This document shows, in pieces, positions 33,728-46,972 of a DNA stretch of 64,000 nt. A program made the translations under genes and the position numbers. The notes under the pieces were generated by a model. The model did not search any database. It was given only the letters and a program-made list of their open reading frames with translations, and was not told where the DNA came from. The stretch is from Viscum album (Eukaryota; Streptophyta; Magnoliopsida; Santalales; Viscaceae). The stretch lies in contig OY728123.1 of the NCBI GenBank assembly GCA_963277665.1, forward strand, positions 630,972,915 through 631,036,914. The letters run 5' to 3'. Numbering within the stretch: position 1 is the first letter of the stretch; every line of letters begins with the position of its first letter.

Positions 33728-35100
33728 ATCTCTGAATGATCAAAAGCATACCTTAGATCAGGAAAACAAGGACAGAGAAAAAATGAGTACAAAAAGAAAA
33801 TAGGATAAGGAAACACTCAAGTTTTACAAATTGAGACTACAGGGAGTGTGTAAAGTCTACACAGAGTGTACTTAAATCTATTCCCATGCCCGTGTCTCCT
33901 TGCACTGCTGACTCACACAATCTTCTTAAACAGAGACTACACGGCGTGTTTAGGGTGGACACGGCGTGTAGTTGACGAGGTTTTATGACCCGTATTGTTA
34001 GTTTCATGGCCATCTACATGGCTGAGACTACACGGCGTGTTCCGAACAAACACGGTGTGTACTTGACGATTTTTCCTGAAACGTGTAGTTGGCGACACGG
34101 CCAAGTACACGACTGAACCTTACACGGAATATTATGATCGAAAATGTTGTGTATAGGAGGAGAGAACATCATCATGTGTTGTTCGTGACAAGGATGGATT
34201 CTATGGACAAGGATACACGGTGTGTTCATACAAAACACGACGTGTATGGCACGAGTTTTCCCAGCCCGTGTTGTTAGTTACATGGCCAAGTACAAGCTCA
34301 GTACTACACGGCGTGTACCTACCTTACACGGTGTGTTCCTAGAGATTTTCACAACCCGTTTATCTGCTCACACAGTCAGTGAAATGGTTTAAAACTAGAC
34401 GGCGTGTATATATAAAGTACACTTCGTGTATTCTGGGGTTTTTCCAGGCAGTAGCTCTGAAACTGCACTGAAGCCCAGAAAACACTGAAAAAAGTGCATG
34501 AAGGTTCCAAATACCAATCTGTGAGGGCCCATACTCCCCACGAATCAAAACTTGTCATCTAATACAGTCCTATGTAAGGAAATCAGGTCAATGATTCACC
34601 AATTATCGATTCAGGAGGGCCCATAACACCTCGAGAACCAAAATTTGGTGTTCATTTAAGCAAGGTACAAAACAAACAACCTTTCTATCAAACTGTAGAG
34701 ATTCTATCAAGAACCTATAACAATAGCATGCATAATCTATACAAATTCTATCACAACAACATGCAATCACTAATGTACCCTAGATGGCATGGCAAGAATA
34801 CATGGCATGTGATTTCTAACAAGTGCATATATGATGCATGAGATGGAATACCCTCATCTCATTAGGTTGCGACAGAAATAGAACCACAATATCAACAAAA
34901 ATAACAACCAAAATCATGTGAATCACTCTAGGTGAAATCATATAAGTCGTAAAATCTGAAAACCAGAAAACTGCAATAATCGAGGTAGTATGTCTTTTCC
35001 TTGTACACGGGTTAGCTACTTCCGAGCACAGCTTAATACCAAGTACCAAATCCATCCTATCCCTGGATAAAGGATCCAAACAGTAAATCAAGGGAAAAGA
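33728..35100 (-). other. B untranslated leader with palindrome cluster
   Basis: About 1.37 kb lie between primer site and gag. The part 33930-34430 contains about ten copies of TACACGGCGTGTA or close variants, often in pairs. The remainder has no feature I recognise. Short open frames here are antisense or incidental. Confidence 0.7.
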
Positions 35101-35103
35101 ATG

Positions 35104-35115
35104 CCTCTGATACCA
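35104..35115 (-). other. B primer-binding site
   Basis: On the minus strand TGGTATCAGAGG (35115-35104, continuing CAT) lies three bases inside the 5' LTR. It fits initiator Met tRNA and fixes B's orientation. Confidence 0.92.
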
Positions 35116-35118
35116 CAT

Positions 35119-37077
35119 TGTAACATCCCGGTTCTGGAAGCTGCCCAGAGGTGCCCCGTACCCGGTTGGTCACATGGCCTCATGCGCATTTCCCCGAATG
35201 CCAGAGGCTGCCGACTAGCAGCGACGGCCTTGGGTGTGATACTGGGGAAACTACGCCCTCATTGGCAGAGTACACAGCAAAAGTAAACAATATACAATAG
35301 AGGAAGTAATAATAATCCATAAAAAAATAAACAGCAGAAGACTGAAAGAAGAAAATCAGGGCACACATATATAATAATGATGCATGATACATATGTCTAG
35401 GAAAGCAGCCAAACACATCACAATACTGAATACAATACTAAAAAAAATTCAAAAAGAAAAATAGGTAAACTCCAAGCATCACAAGCCACAGCTTGGTCCT
35501 ATTCTCTCCAGCTCCACAGCAAGTCAAGCACCTGAAGTAGAAGGGTGGTTGCCCTTATCTATACCTGCAACTATATAATCTGCTTGGGCCAAAAAGCATG
35601 GCCCAAATATGGTGTGAGAAAAGGTCCAGTAGGCAACCACCCAAAGATCTGTGTCTAACAGTCAGTGAATATATGGCAGGTAAAGTACAGTAAGTGGTGA
35701 ACAGTGAGCAGTAAACAGGATAAAACATAGCAGTAACAATCCACAGTTTCTAGCATATAATCTAAAAATAAGAAACAGCCACTCAAGCAAGTAGAAGAAA
35801 AGGTAACCTCTGGGTTGTTCTCCCAACCTAACCCCTACGGTTCAACCTACAAGTACTAGCAACCATCTGGGAGGCACACACAGTCTCACCCCTCTGGTTC
35901 AGCTAAATAATAGACTCTATGAGGAAGTACTCACCGTAAATTCCCCCTATAGTCTCATATTGTACTAAAGGATCTCTGGGGAAGCACTCAACGTCTATTC
36001 CCCCTGTGGCCCGCGTCAAGGAACTACAGACTCTCTGAGGGAGCACTCAACGTAAATTCCTCCTATGGTCTCACATCGTAAATTAAAGACACTCTGGAGA
36101 AGCCCTTACATCCATTCTCCCTATGGTCCACTACACTTGGTTCTCATAGCCTTGTGTAAAACAAACATGCATAGTGTGCGTATCAGCCCAAATAAACCTC
36201 AAGAACTACGTGGCTATCATTCTAAGGCACAACAGCATAACATTTCTACAGTTCCACTATCCTACAACTAGGCATGGCAATTGGAAAAACAACGAACTAG
36301 AAAAAGAAGCATGGGAAAACATTCATATTACAGTAAAGAATTACCCTACACACAAGAAATTACCTCTACTCAAGAAATCCAGAAATTTAGGAAAACAATA
36401 GGGGAAAAACAGGAAACATGCAATACCTCGTTCAAGGGTATTGGTGGAATTTGCACAAAATATTCACAGACTTCCTACATAAAGGCACAAACCACCTACC
36501 TCGATGCTAGGAGAATGATATACGTGAACCATGAATATTGATTCTCCTTAGAACATTGAATATCTGAGAAAACATCAAAAATGATCAACCAACGACAACT
36601 TGATAAAGAGGAGGAAATTGATAACAGGGCTCTAGGAGAAGAGAGAACTCACCACTGTGGTTCCAACGCAATCATCAGCGGCTGAAACGGGGATCGAATG
36701 GAGGCTCAGGAATCTGGAGAAGTTCCACAGCCGTATGGGTCACTCTCGGTCGAAGAACCTGAAGAAGAAGAGCATTTTGTCTGTCAGGCATGACCCCGGT
36801 CCATTTAATGAAAAAAAAATACATGATGTGTACTTATGGGGTACATGGAGTGCACTCAGTTTTTTGTACTCCTCTTTAAGCGGCCTCCACATCACCCCTA
36901 CACACCATGTGTGTGGCCCGGACACAGCCAGCACACGGCTTGGCAGGGCAATGGAGTACACGGCGTGTACTCAGAAAATACACTGCTTATACTTCAAAAA
37001 TTTCCAAAAACCCCTATTTTCTCAAAAACTCCAGGAAAAAGGAATACATACCTCAAATTATGATCTGAGTTCTTACA
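35119..37077 (-). repeat. B 5' LTR (1959 bp)
   Basis: On the plus strand it runs TGTAACATCCCGG to GAGTTCTTACA and pairs with 14850-16811. About four ~60-bp ACTCTCTGAGGAAGCACTC-type units lie at 35905-36130, and TACACGGCGTGTA-type palindromes near 36830-36980. Confidence 0.9.
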
Positions 37078-37082
37078 TAAAT
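37078..37082. repeat. Target-site duplication of B, right copy (TAAAT)
   Basis: Matches 14845-14849 exactly. Confidence 0.9.
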
Positions 37083-37740
37083 AGTATGACAGGTAGTCCC
37101 ATGATAAACTAAGATGGGTGGTTACGATATAGCATCTAATGAACTGGGTATGGAATTCGGTCGTATGGATATTCCATTTAGTGATATGTGTGGAAGTCGA
37201 CCGTATGGTTTTTCAATTTAAGTATGTTTATGTCCCAAGTCACCTTTATATGTTATGTGTTCTTTAAATGGGTTTTATGGTAATATTCTGGTTAAAAAAA
37301 GGGTATGTGGTGATCATTGATTCCGTGAAAAATATTAACTACTTCATAAAGGTGAAAAGTATTACTTATGTTAAATTATTCATGGTTTACTTGTTGTTTT
37401 GAAAAACTAATATTTTTACTTATTTGTGTATCACTTACTAAGATATTTATTCTCATCCCAAGTTTTTGAAATGTTTTTCATAGGAAATAATGTGGAATAG
37501 GGTCAAGAATGGGATCAAGGAAAAGTCATGTCGTCTTAAACATAGAACTAGACATGACTTTTTTTAAGTGTTTTTATTTTGTGAAAAAAAAAGGAAACTG
37601 TGTAGGAGTGTCTAATTTGTAATATTTTGATATGTAATAGTTATGTCCTAATACTCTAAAACTCTAAACCTGAAAAGATCCTCAATGTGAATTATTCATT
37701 TGATTCAATATTATACAAGGTTTAAGGTCGGGTCCTTATA
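37083..37740 (+). repeat. LTR2 of array A, right part
   Basis: It resumes in the GGGTGGTT repeats exactly where the left part stopped and ends GGTCCTTATA. The ATGCAT palindrome of LTR1 and LTR3 is mutated here (TAATGAACTGG). Confidence 0.9.
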
Positions 37741-37742
37741 GT

Positions 37743-37754
37743 TGGTATCATAGG
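37743..37754 (+). other. Primer-binding site of A interior 2
   Basis: TGGTATCATAGG, one mismatch to the Met-tRNA site, lies two bases after the shared LTR2. It shows that LTR2 also acts as a 5' LTR. Confidence 0.85.
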
Positions 37755-37947
37755 TCGGTTTAGATAACATTAGAGGTTAGGGTATTCTTTAAGCATAAGT
37801 CAAATTACCATAATGGTTGGGATTTAAGAAAGATTCATAGTTTTTTTTAGATAAATTAAATGAGTTTAAGATAACATGAATAATTATATCTTAGTACTAT
37901 ATGTTATTTTACTGATATACTCACACTTACCTTTTTGGTTTTAGTAA

Positions 37948-38490
37948 ATGGCTAGATCTAGGAGGCACCAAAGTAACAGTGGATGTGAAGAAAACTGCTA
38001 CGATTTTCTGAACGAGCAACTGAATGATATGGGATCTGCAATGGGAACTTTTGTGGTTATTCTCAACCATTTATCTGGATTCATGATTGAACACCTGAAC
38101 CTTACTGATTTTTATAATACATCATATATGCGAGAAACATATCTCTATGGAAGTTTAGGTAATAATCATAAAGGTAAGTGCATTCAAAAACCTATGTGTC
38201 AAATATGTGGAAAGAAACACCTAGGAAAATGTTTCAAATGTACATAAATATGCTATAGATGTGTAAATGAAGGACATAAAACAAGAACCTTCCATAGAAA
38301 AAGGAAGCATCTAGTTGACTCTAAAAAAGGGAAAGAAGTTCTTTTTGAGGGATCAATTGAATGTTTTAAATGTGGTGTGCATGGTCATTATGAAAACGCA
38401 TGTCCTATGTAGAAGTTTCGGGAATGGGATCACCAGGATTGTAAAAATATTTTTTTACCAATACTTTATGCCATTAGGATTGAAGATTAA
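37948..38490 (+). pseudogene. A2 nucleocapsid-type gag, broken
   Basis: It opens MARSRRHQSNSGCEEN, preceded by TTTTTGGTTTTAG (acceptor-like AG at 37944). The first knuckle CQICGKKHLGKC is intact here, while a TAA follows KCFKCT. The second reads CYRCVNEGHKTRTF and has lost its last Cys. The third, CFKCGVHGHYENAC, is a perfect CX2CX4HX4C and is followed by a TAG after PM. It differs from A1 at about 38 of the first 300 positions, and the two copies carry different stops. They therefore decayed independently from an intact ancestor. There is no capsid domain. Confidence 0.8.
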
Positions 38491-40065
38491 GAAACTGACA
38501 ATGACTAATGAAAGGTATGGATTATTTCCTAACATATGTTTTCATATTATTTAAATCTTAGGATATGATTCATGATTTTGTTTGTAGGAAAGAAGTATTT
38601 CAGAATTATTTGGAAAGGAATGGTTAATGGATCCTGAATAATGTTGAATGAGTAAGAAGTTAATATATAAGGGATTCAAGAGTTATTGTATATTTTAGGA
38701 TGGTGAAATTCTTAAAAGTATTAAGGCTCTTTTGATGATGGGATTACATTAGAAGACTTTTTACAGTATGTGTAACCCTAATGTTTTATATATGAAAACT
38801 TTATTAAATGAATAATTTTCTTTTCTTTTATGGATATAGTTATTAAGATCCATTTGGGTTTATATGATCCTTGAATTTGAGACAAGTACCAGTTAATACA
38901 TTTTGGGATTCAAAATGAAAGTTATTAGATAACCTTAGTCGTTAAATTAATGATATTGTTATTTTTTATGAATTTATCTCTTTTTGAGGAATGATATAAA
39001 ATTATATAGTTTTTTAAAAGGGACAACACGTAGACCATTTGACAACCTATCACGTCGGACGAAGCTACAAGAACCGAACCCACAACCAAAGTGCGACTGG
39101 TATTTATCGCCTACCACTGGGCTATGTGAAGTCCCTGGTTAGTTTGACTAAATCATTTTAGTTATATTATTTTATGAATTAATAATAAGTTGATTTTAGG
39201 TTATCTCAATAAATGATTAACCTATTAGGGAGGATATGTGATTAAATTAATTAATTTTCAATATTAGACTTTAAGAGTAACTCATGTTAGTTGGAGATAA
39301 ATGTTATGATTTATCTTGGAAGACTATGTAATTAAATCCTTAAGAGATTTGGTTTTAAATTGTAGTTTGGATTACTTTGAAGAATATTATAGACAACTGT
39401 TTATTGAATAGTTTTTGATGAACCTTGGGTTTTATTGGACAAATTTTGGAGATTAAGAGTAGTTTTTCTTTCAGTAAAAGATTATCCTTTATGGGGATTA
39501 TTTGATCTTGTACTAACCATTTTCATTTTGGCTAAGTTCTAAACACATGGTAAATATATAGTTCATCTTTTTTGGATTAGGTGAATCTCAATTAGTTGAT
39601 TATATCACTCTTAATGTGAACAAGTCATCCTAAATACTCATCTTTTGGAGAAAATATGAGTTTGTGTTAGAAATCTAGTAAGAGATGAAAGTCGACATAA
39701 CAAGTAAGTCTGTTTCCTTATGATTTTGTTAAGATCATAAATAAATTTCTCACTGAAAAGTAACTTAAAACAAAAACATTGTCTGTTAACTTTGCTTACT
39801 GGGTAATCAAATATCGTTTAACCCATCACATGTTTGTGATTTTCTGATGATTAAACTTCACTTAAACATGTTTTCTATCACTCTCCCTTAGAACTTATCC
39901 AATTGTTTTCTCTTACATATCCATGTTTCTCTACATGGAATCCTAGTATGCGTTATCTTGGGTGACCATTGTGCTTCTCTTTCTTTCTTTTAAAGTGGTT
40001 GTTTTGCTGACTCTTTTTTCTGATGTGAGACTTTTAATGAAGTTTTCGAGCCCATTTTTTTTAAA
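38491..40065 (+). other. A2 non-coding interior
   Basis: Colinear with A1 9431-10980. It has no pol domain. It contains the antisense tRNA-like unit at 39050-39136. Confidence 0.7.
39050..39136 (-). repeat. tRNA-derived (SINE-head-like) unit in A2
   Basis: On the minus strand the A box TAGCCCAGTGG is at 39124-39114 and the B box GGTTCGGTTCT (two changes) at 39080-39070. The position matches A1 and C. Confidence 0.65.
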
Positions 40066-40098
40066 TTACAAAGACGTAATTCCCAAAAAGGGGAAGAA
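40066..40098 (+). other. A2 pre-tract hairpin and polypurine tract
   Basis: AATTAC..GTAATT replaces the AATTGC/GCAATT stem of C: a paired change. The purine tract AAAAAGGGGAAGAA abuts LTR3. Confidence 0.8.
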
Positions 40099-43000
40099 TG
40101 TAACATCCTAGGTAAATAAAGAATAATAAATATTTCATATTTATTAATATTTTTGAATTGAATATTAATTTTACTTTAAAAGGGTTCTTATGTTCGATAG
40201 CGTACCCGATACGCAACAACATGTTTTTTTGAAATCTTATGTTGCACACTAATAATATAATATTATTATTTTAAATGGTCGGGAACTCCTGACCATTGTA
40301 TTGGCAGGAATGAAACAAAACTGACTACAATATGATAATACATGTTTGTTAAGTGTATTTAAATTTATCCAATAAATTTTAGAGGCTTAAAATGTGAATG
40401 AATCTAATTTTAAGCATAATTTACATTAAAAGGTCAATTTACCTGCTTTTAATGGAGAACCCTCTTTAAATATAGTTTTGGTCACTTTAATACATTATAT
40501 TTGACCAAATAAAATCCTTCTTTAGAATGAGGACATCAAAATTTACTTTGTGTAAATTTTTGGAATTTTTCTGATAAAGTTCATTTTTAATGAATAGTGT
40601 AAATATTGTATTTTAATTCAAAACTATGTTTTAATATAATTTATTTATATGGATAGATTATTTTTTTCAATTGGTTTTATAGTGTAATTAGAATATATTT
40701 TGACTATTTAATCCAATTTTGTTCATTAGAATTAATTTCACTTTGAAATTGGACACAAACAAGTGTCAATCTTTTGGTAGTTATTGTTTCTTAAAAACAA
40801 GTTATTTGTTTTAACAGGGAATTAATTTTAAAATTAATTAATGACACTTTTATGTTTTGAATTTGGTAAAATAGAGATAATTTTTGAATTCGGAATATCA
40901 AATAATGTTTAGGATGGATTTTTGGTATTTTTCTGAAAAACATCAATTTTTGATGAATAGTGAAACCACTTAGTAGTAGTTAAAAATACTGACTTTTTGA
41001 TTTAAATGAAATTTTACCACTTCTGTGAATTGAATTTCAAAAATATGACATACATGGTTGTTATCAAGAAGTAAAATGTGGTTGAATAAGATGAAAATAA
41101 TTTTTGGTGAATAGTAACTTTTGACTTTTATTTACCACGGTTAAAGGTAAATAAGGTAATTCAAGGTAAAACGAATATTATAATAAATAAAAATTACCTT
41201 AACACTTGTCCAAACTTTATTGAATGAGTCATTAACGACCATGGGCATCTTTGAGTCGATTTTGGGACCCCATTGAGGCACTTGGGAGTGATAATGACAA
41301 TTTAGATTAATTAACTTAATGTAAAGGCAAAAATGACAAAAGCAAATATCTTTTAGTAAATTAATTTTTAGAAGGGGTTATATATATTATCATTTTGACT
41401 ATAAATATTCATTTGAAAGATACAAATATTTCCTACATCATGGTATTTTTTTATAATTTTTATAAATAAAATAAATTAAATTATTTATGACACAATAACA
41501 ATGCAGTATTTACCTCATTAATAAATTATTTAAATAAATTAGATTATAATGATTGAAATACTATCCAATACCTGTCCAATTATTATTGGATGATTTTATT
41601 TCTACCATTAGTAATCTTATTTTTGACATTAATTATTTTTGGTCCTTTTGAAACCGAATATCATTGTATAATTAAATAATATTTTCACACTTTCTTAAAG
41701 AGCCCCTCCTCCCCCTTATAAAAGGAGACCACTTATAACCAATTCCTCATACCTCTCAATCCATTTGGATCGTCCAAAATCTTCCCAATTAATCTCCATA
41801 CATCCCTCTCCGCCCCCTAGAAGCCTTACCTTAGGCAGAAGGCACTTCAAGAACTCCTTTGGTTCAAACCAAAGGGATTTACCCAAATTAAAGGTAATGG
41901 TTTCCCTTAAATTGTTTTCTTTTATTTTACTTCTCCAACCCCTAAAATCTTTTTATTCCTTTATTTTGTAACAACACCAGTATCCTCAATATACTAGTAT
42001 TTTTTTATGAGAATTATTCTAACTACACTTACACACACCTCCATCTAATGGATGGAGAACATAATGTTTTTGTGGATGGCAAACTAACACCTCATGAAAT
42101 AATGATGGTTCAAATATCTCCAACCGCCTCTCATGGTGGCCATTATAATGGAACAATATTTATATATGATATTTTTTTTGTGTTTTTTTTATTCTTCTGT
42201 AATTTCTATTTATAGTATGACTTTATTGTTTCCATTATGGGTAAACACGATAATCTTATTAGAGGAAGCACGGACTACTGCCCCCTCAAAGTGATATGAC
42301 TTGTTAATTCCTTATGTGGGACGTATAAAGGATGGAGTTGATGATATAATATATGATATAATATATTAAATTATACTATAATTATAATATAACTATGCAT
42401 CATTATGTTTTAATTCCATTAATATAATAAATAGAAATGAAAGTAGCGTTCATGCGTACGTACGGCTTACCGTCTCCATGAACGGTGCATTTCATTTATT
42501 ACCTATAAATTTTATGTAATATTATAAATACATTTATATAATGGATATATATGATATATATGATATCTTAATCATGAATATCATTCTGGATATAATTAAC
42601 CCTTCACCACATGAACAACATGTAATTATAAGAAGTCCATTTTTGACTCAAGTACCAAATATTGACAAAACAAACATTATTAACTTAAATGATTACATAA
42701 TGTTTTTAACATGGTAATAAGTGATATAAAAAGAATAATTAACTTTAAAAATGTTCTTAATCTAGTATAAATTAACTTATTTTTATTATTCATGAGATTA
42801 AATAATTATCAAGTCAAGTCGGACACGAGGTTAGGGATTTTCTTGTCTCACTTTTAATTCTATGAGATTTCCATTGTTCACCACTTATTCATTGAATATG
42901 GTGTATTGTATACTGACATTTGATATATATTATCATTATTATCATTATATTTATGGTATTCTATGATACATTTGGTGGTTATTAACTTTTGGTCATACGA

Positions 43001-44592
43001 CTTAGTTGATTACAACGTGGTAAAGGGTTTCATCTCACTAGTTTTTATTCCCTTGAGATTCATTCTATATTTTCCACTATATACTTTTGTGTGGTGTATG
43101 TATTGACCATGATAGTAATATTTTTGTAATATAATTTCATTTATGAGTATTTACATCTCCATTGGATGATCCTTCTTTCATGTGGGATATGTTTTGTAAG
43201 TTACCAAATTGGTAAGGGAACTTCTTAACCCAATTCCCATTCTTTGGGTTGATCTTATCTTTTTAATTTATGTCATCCTCTGAATATGTGTGAATGACCT
43301 CTGATTTTTTAACAATTTATATCAACTTATATTGGGTGTATTTAATTTTTCACACATAATTATTTGATTGATTTATCTTTAATTTAACGATATCGTCTTT
43401 GTAAGGGACTTTGTCTCAATTTACATTCCATTGAGACTTATTTATTTTTATTCACCAATTCACTTTTATATAGTGTATATACTATCCTTTGACATATTAA
43501 ATCATGAATCCCTTTATTCTCATGATATTATAGAGTTCTGATTATATGTTAATCCTCAATTATTTGTATTCAAGAGTCTCTTATTTTGTTAGAAATTCTT
43601 TAACTAAAATATAGCTTTAAATGTTTTAAATATTTATTATTATAAATCTTTCTCTTTAATTTCCATGTTTTGAAAATGGTTTTTATGGATTTATTTATAT
43701 GGACATTGATGTTTTAAAATTATAATTCTTTTAAAATCTTCAAAGTGGTATGGGACACTTTGATTCAAAAATCTATTTTTTAAAATGGTTTTTGAAAATT
43801 GGTTGATTATTTCAATATCTTGAAATTATTTCTTATGATTGAAAATGAAATGCCGTTATCAAAATGATTATATTTTCAATATTTTATGTGTAATGATGGT
43901 ACTTGGAAATTTTACAGTTGGTTATGTGATAAACTATATGACGGGCGGTGCCGTGATAAACCAGGATGGGTGGTTACGTTATAACCTCCAATGCATTGGG
44001 TTTGGAAGTCGGACATATAGATATTCCATTTAGTGATATGCGTGGAAGTCGACTATATGGTTATTCCATTTAAGTATGTTTATTTCCAAAGTTTCCTTTA
44101 TATGTTATGTGTGTTTTATATGGGTTTTATGGTAATCTTTTGGTTAAAAAAAGGGTACGTAGTTATATTTTATTCAGTGAGAAATATTTACTAATTCATA
44201 AAGGTGAAAAGTATAACTTATGTTAAATTATTCATGGTTTACTTGTTGTTTTGAAAAACTAACAGTTTTCCTTCTTTGAGTATCCCTTACTGAGCTTTTT
44301 ATGCTCATCCCAAGTTTTTGAAATGTTTTTCATAGGACATAATGTGGAATATGGTCTAGGATGGGATCAAGGAAAAGTCATGATGTCTTAAACATGGAAC
44401 TAGACATGAATTTTTTTCAAGTGTTTTTATTTTGTGAAAAAAATGGAAACTGTGTAGAAGTGTCTACTTTGTAATCTTTTTAGATGTAACATTTATGTCC
44501 TAATTATCTAAAACTCTAAACCTAAAAAGATCCTCAATGTGAATTATTCATTTAATTCAATATTATATAAGGTTTAAGGTCAGCTCCTTATA
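40099..44592 (+). repeat. LTR3 of array A (4494 bp)
   Basis: It runs TGTAACATCCTAGG to CTCCTTATA and is followed by GAAAT. The TATA box is at 41717 and the donor AAAG|GTAATG at 41894. The module III stem (42447-42454 with 42477-42484) is perfect. The hairpin is at 43741-43762 and the palindrome CCAATGCATTGG at 43988-43999. Confidence 0.92.
41717..41899 (+). promoter_or_regulatory. LTR3 TATA box and putative 5' splice site
   Basis: TATAAAAG starts at 41717. The donor GT is at 41894, 177 nt away, with a good AAAG|GTAATG match. Confidence 0.72.
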
Positions 44593-44597
44593 GAAAT
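44593..44597. repeat. Target-site duplication of array A, right copy (GAAAT)
   Basis: Matches 4160-4164 exactly. Confidence 0.85.
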
Positions 44598-46799
44598 AAT
44601 ATAAAATCTATAACATAAACAATAATTAATTATCAATAAATAATAACAAAATCCATTAAAACATAATCTTGAGCATAATATGGCAGGAATATTATGTGAA
44701 TAAATTACACCGTATAAATAATAACATGAAACAACACCATGGATATTATATTGGTTGAATAATAAAATTATTTATCAATTAGTAATATCATAATGAGGGA
44801 ATGAATATACTGGAAATCAAAAACATATCGTCAAGGCCTTGACATATAATTATGATAATAAATGGTTAAGGCATCAGCTAAAATCCATTTCGGTTTTGTC
44901 TCATTAGAACTACCGATGAATCGAGGGGATAGAGATGGAACCTACCATTACACACTAAGTCTAATTAATTCCTCATATATCAAATACAATTATATTTTAA
45001 AATAAATGTGGCCCATAACACTTTGATGTATCTTATAAAATCATTGAGGATTTGATGAGGAAAATATTCATTAAACATTATAAAGTGTCCTATAAAAAGT
45101 TGAAACATTAAAAGAATAATACCATAGAATATATTTATAATATGGAGACTCTTGATCTGATATAATAAATATAAGTACATACACTACAAACACCAGAAAT
45201 AAGTGGTGAATATGGAATATATTTCAAAGATGTAAAAGGGAGATAAGAAAACCCCTTTTTTACTTTAGAAAGAATAGTTATTTTGGAAAATCATGTGTAT
45301 TTGTCATAAAATAAAATTCTAAAAATGTATATCCCAGAAAAGAATATGTACTGAAATTGGAATTTTATTTATGGCATAAATGATGTCCCACTGTATCAAA
45401 ATCATGTAATTATATTTTTTATGAAGTTTTTATAATAAAACATTTTAGTCCAGTATAAGAAAACAACTCAAGAGTTTTTAATGTGGAAGGAAGGTTTTTT
45501 TTAATAAAACTAAAAATTAACCAAGTTAGATTTTCATTAAAAAAACTAATTTTATAAATGTAATTATGGCTTAAAATATATTTTATATTTCACATGAAAA
45601 TTGGTAATAATTTCAGAAATTCCCTTAAATCGGGACTGTTTATTGAGAACAATTAAGAAGGGAACCATTTTAGAATACATATATCCCCATAAAATAAGTA
45701 TGATATGATACATATATTTGAATTTGGAATATAGAAATAGAATTTATAAGAAATATACAAAAATAAAGAATCATTACACTTGAGAAAATGTATATAAATA
45801 GTAACCTGAACGAAAGACAAGGGGTTCGGGTAGAATCCCTTTCCACTTTGTAGCCAATCGAATCATATGCCTCAAAATTAATAATCTTAAAATGATACAT
45901 TTAATACATGAAAATAAATATATTAATGATATGATAAAACAATTTTCTATATATACATACACCTTACACATTAAATAGTGGTAAATGAAGATCTTAAAAA
46001 AATGGAAGTGAAATGAGAAAACCCTTACCACATGTCTGAATGTGTTCTGTACATGACTTAATTTCCTAACTAATAAAATTGACTCCATTAATTAATTAAT
46101 TCATAATATTTTATACATTTAATTTATTTATTTTAATTTTATTGATTTTATTTATGGTCTTTTTTATGAGTTATACGATACTATTTTATCATTCATTTGT
46201 GTTAATTTCTTTGGTTTTAATGATCTGTTCACTTATTTATAACTAATGGAATTCATGTGGAAAGAATATAATTTTCAAAATTTTATTTCATATGATTCTA
46301 ATTAACATACATATTATTAAATGTTATTATAATTCCTTTCATTATATGGTATGAATATAAGTTACTAGATAAAACATTAGTGATAATTATTTTGATTAAT
46401 ATGGTGGTATTTTGATAACATCAAACTTGTCTTGATTTTTGAATTTTTATTATGTATATATAATGGTACAATATCATTAAACATGGTTATAATAATTTTA
46501 CTATATTCTAGTTCAACAATAAAAAATTTTCATTACTACCCTTGAAGGATAATTTTAAGAACAAAGGATCATCGTTTCACAAAAGATGTAAATCAGCACC
46601 ACCCAGATGATGATTTAATTTATAAAATTATAAGAGGGAGAGTTAGTAGTTTGAGTAAGGATATTCAATTAACATGATATAATTATATTATATATATTAA
46701 ACAATATTTTTCTTGATCATTTGGACGTAGTAGGTTAGGAGAAGATAAGAAAACAAAGTAAATTGAAAATGTAATTAAAAGAAAAAGGGGGATGGTTTA

Positions 46800-46972
46800 C
46801 CTCTGGAATTAACCTCTTTCAGAACCTCCTTAAGGATAGGTTTTTGATATTTTGGAATGAAAAATATATCTTAGACAAAGGGAGAGACTAGGGAAGAGTA
46901 TTTTGGCAGAACATTGAGAAGATTAATGAATTATAAGATTGGATAAAAGAGGTGTGAGGGGTGGTTTTTATA
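46800..46972 (-). promoter_or_regulatory. D 3' LTR TATA box and putative 5' splice site
   Basis: TATAAAAA at 46972-46965 and donor CCAGAG|GTAAAC with GT at 46800. The CCACCCCTCACACCTC between them resembles the start region of A and C. Confidence 0.7.

Larger units (their letters stand above)
14850..37077 (-). mobile_element. Element B: decayed Ty3/gypsy chromovirus, interrupted by C
   Basis: In element orientation (minus strand) the order is 5' LTR 37077-35119, primer site 35115-35104, leader, gag, protease, RT, RNase H, integrase, chromodomain remnant, polypurine tract and 3' LTR 16811-14850. Without C it is 9978 bp, a normal length for a full Tekay/Del-type chromovirus. Gag and pol carry many stops, and RT has lost a catalytic Asp, so it cannot replicate alone. 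The two LTRs differ at about 33 of the first 250 positions, so it is old. It inserted into A, and C later inserted into it. Confidence 0.92.
4165..44592 (+). mobile_element. Family A tandem array: LTR-interior-LTR-interior-LTR
   Basis: Three LTRs (4165-8660, 11016-14849 continued at 37083-37740, and 40099-44592) share two interiors (8661-11015 and 37741-40098). Without the B insertion and its duplicated 5 bp the array is 18,195 bp. Every LTR starts TGTAACATCCTAGG and ends CTGATA or CTTATA, so the terminus is TG..TA rather than TG..CA. Each interior starts with a Met-tRNA primer site, carries a broken nucleocapsid-type gag and ends in a polypurine tract. There is no protease, reverse transcriptase or integrase, so the element is non-autonomous. 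Its single outer duplication argues for one locus, formed either by unequal LTR recombination or by insertion of an already tandem cDNA. Confidence 0.9.

Noticed and set aside
45774..46088. 104-codon minus-strand frame in the D 3' LTR
   Set aside because: The matching part of the D 5' LTR (57646-57897) does not preserve it, and it has no recognisable domain.
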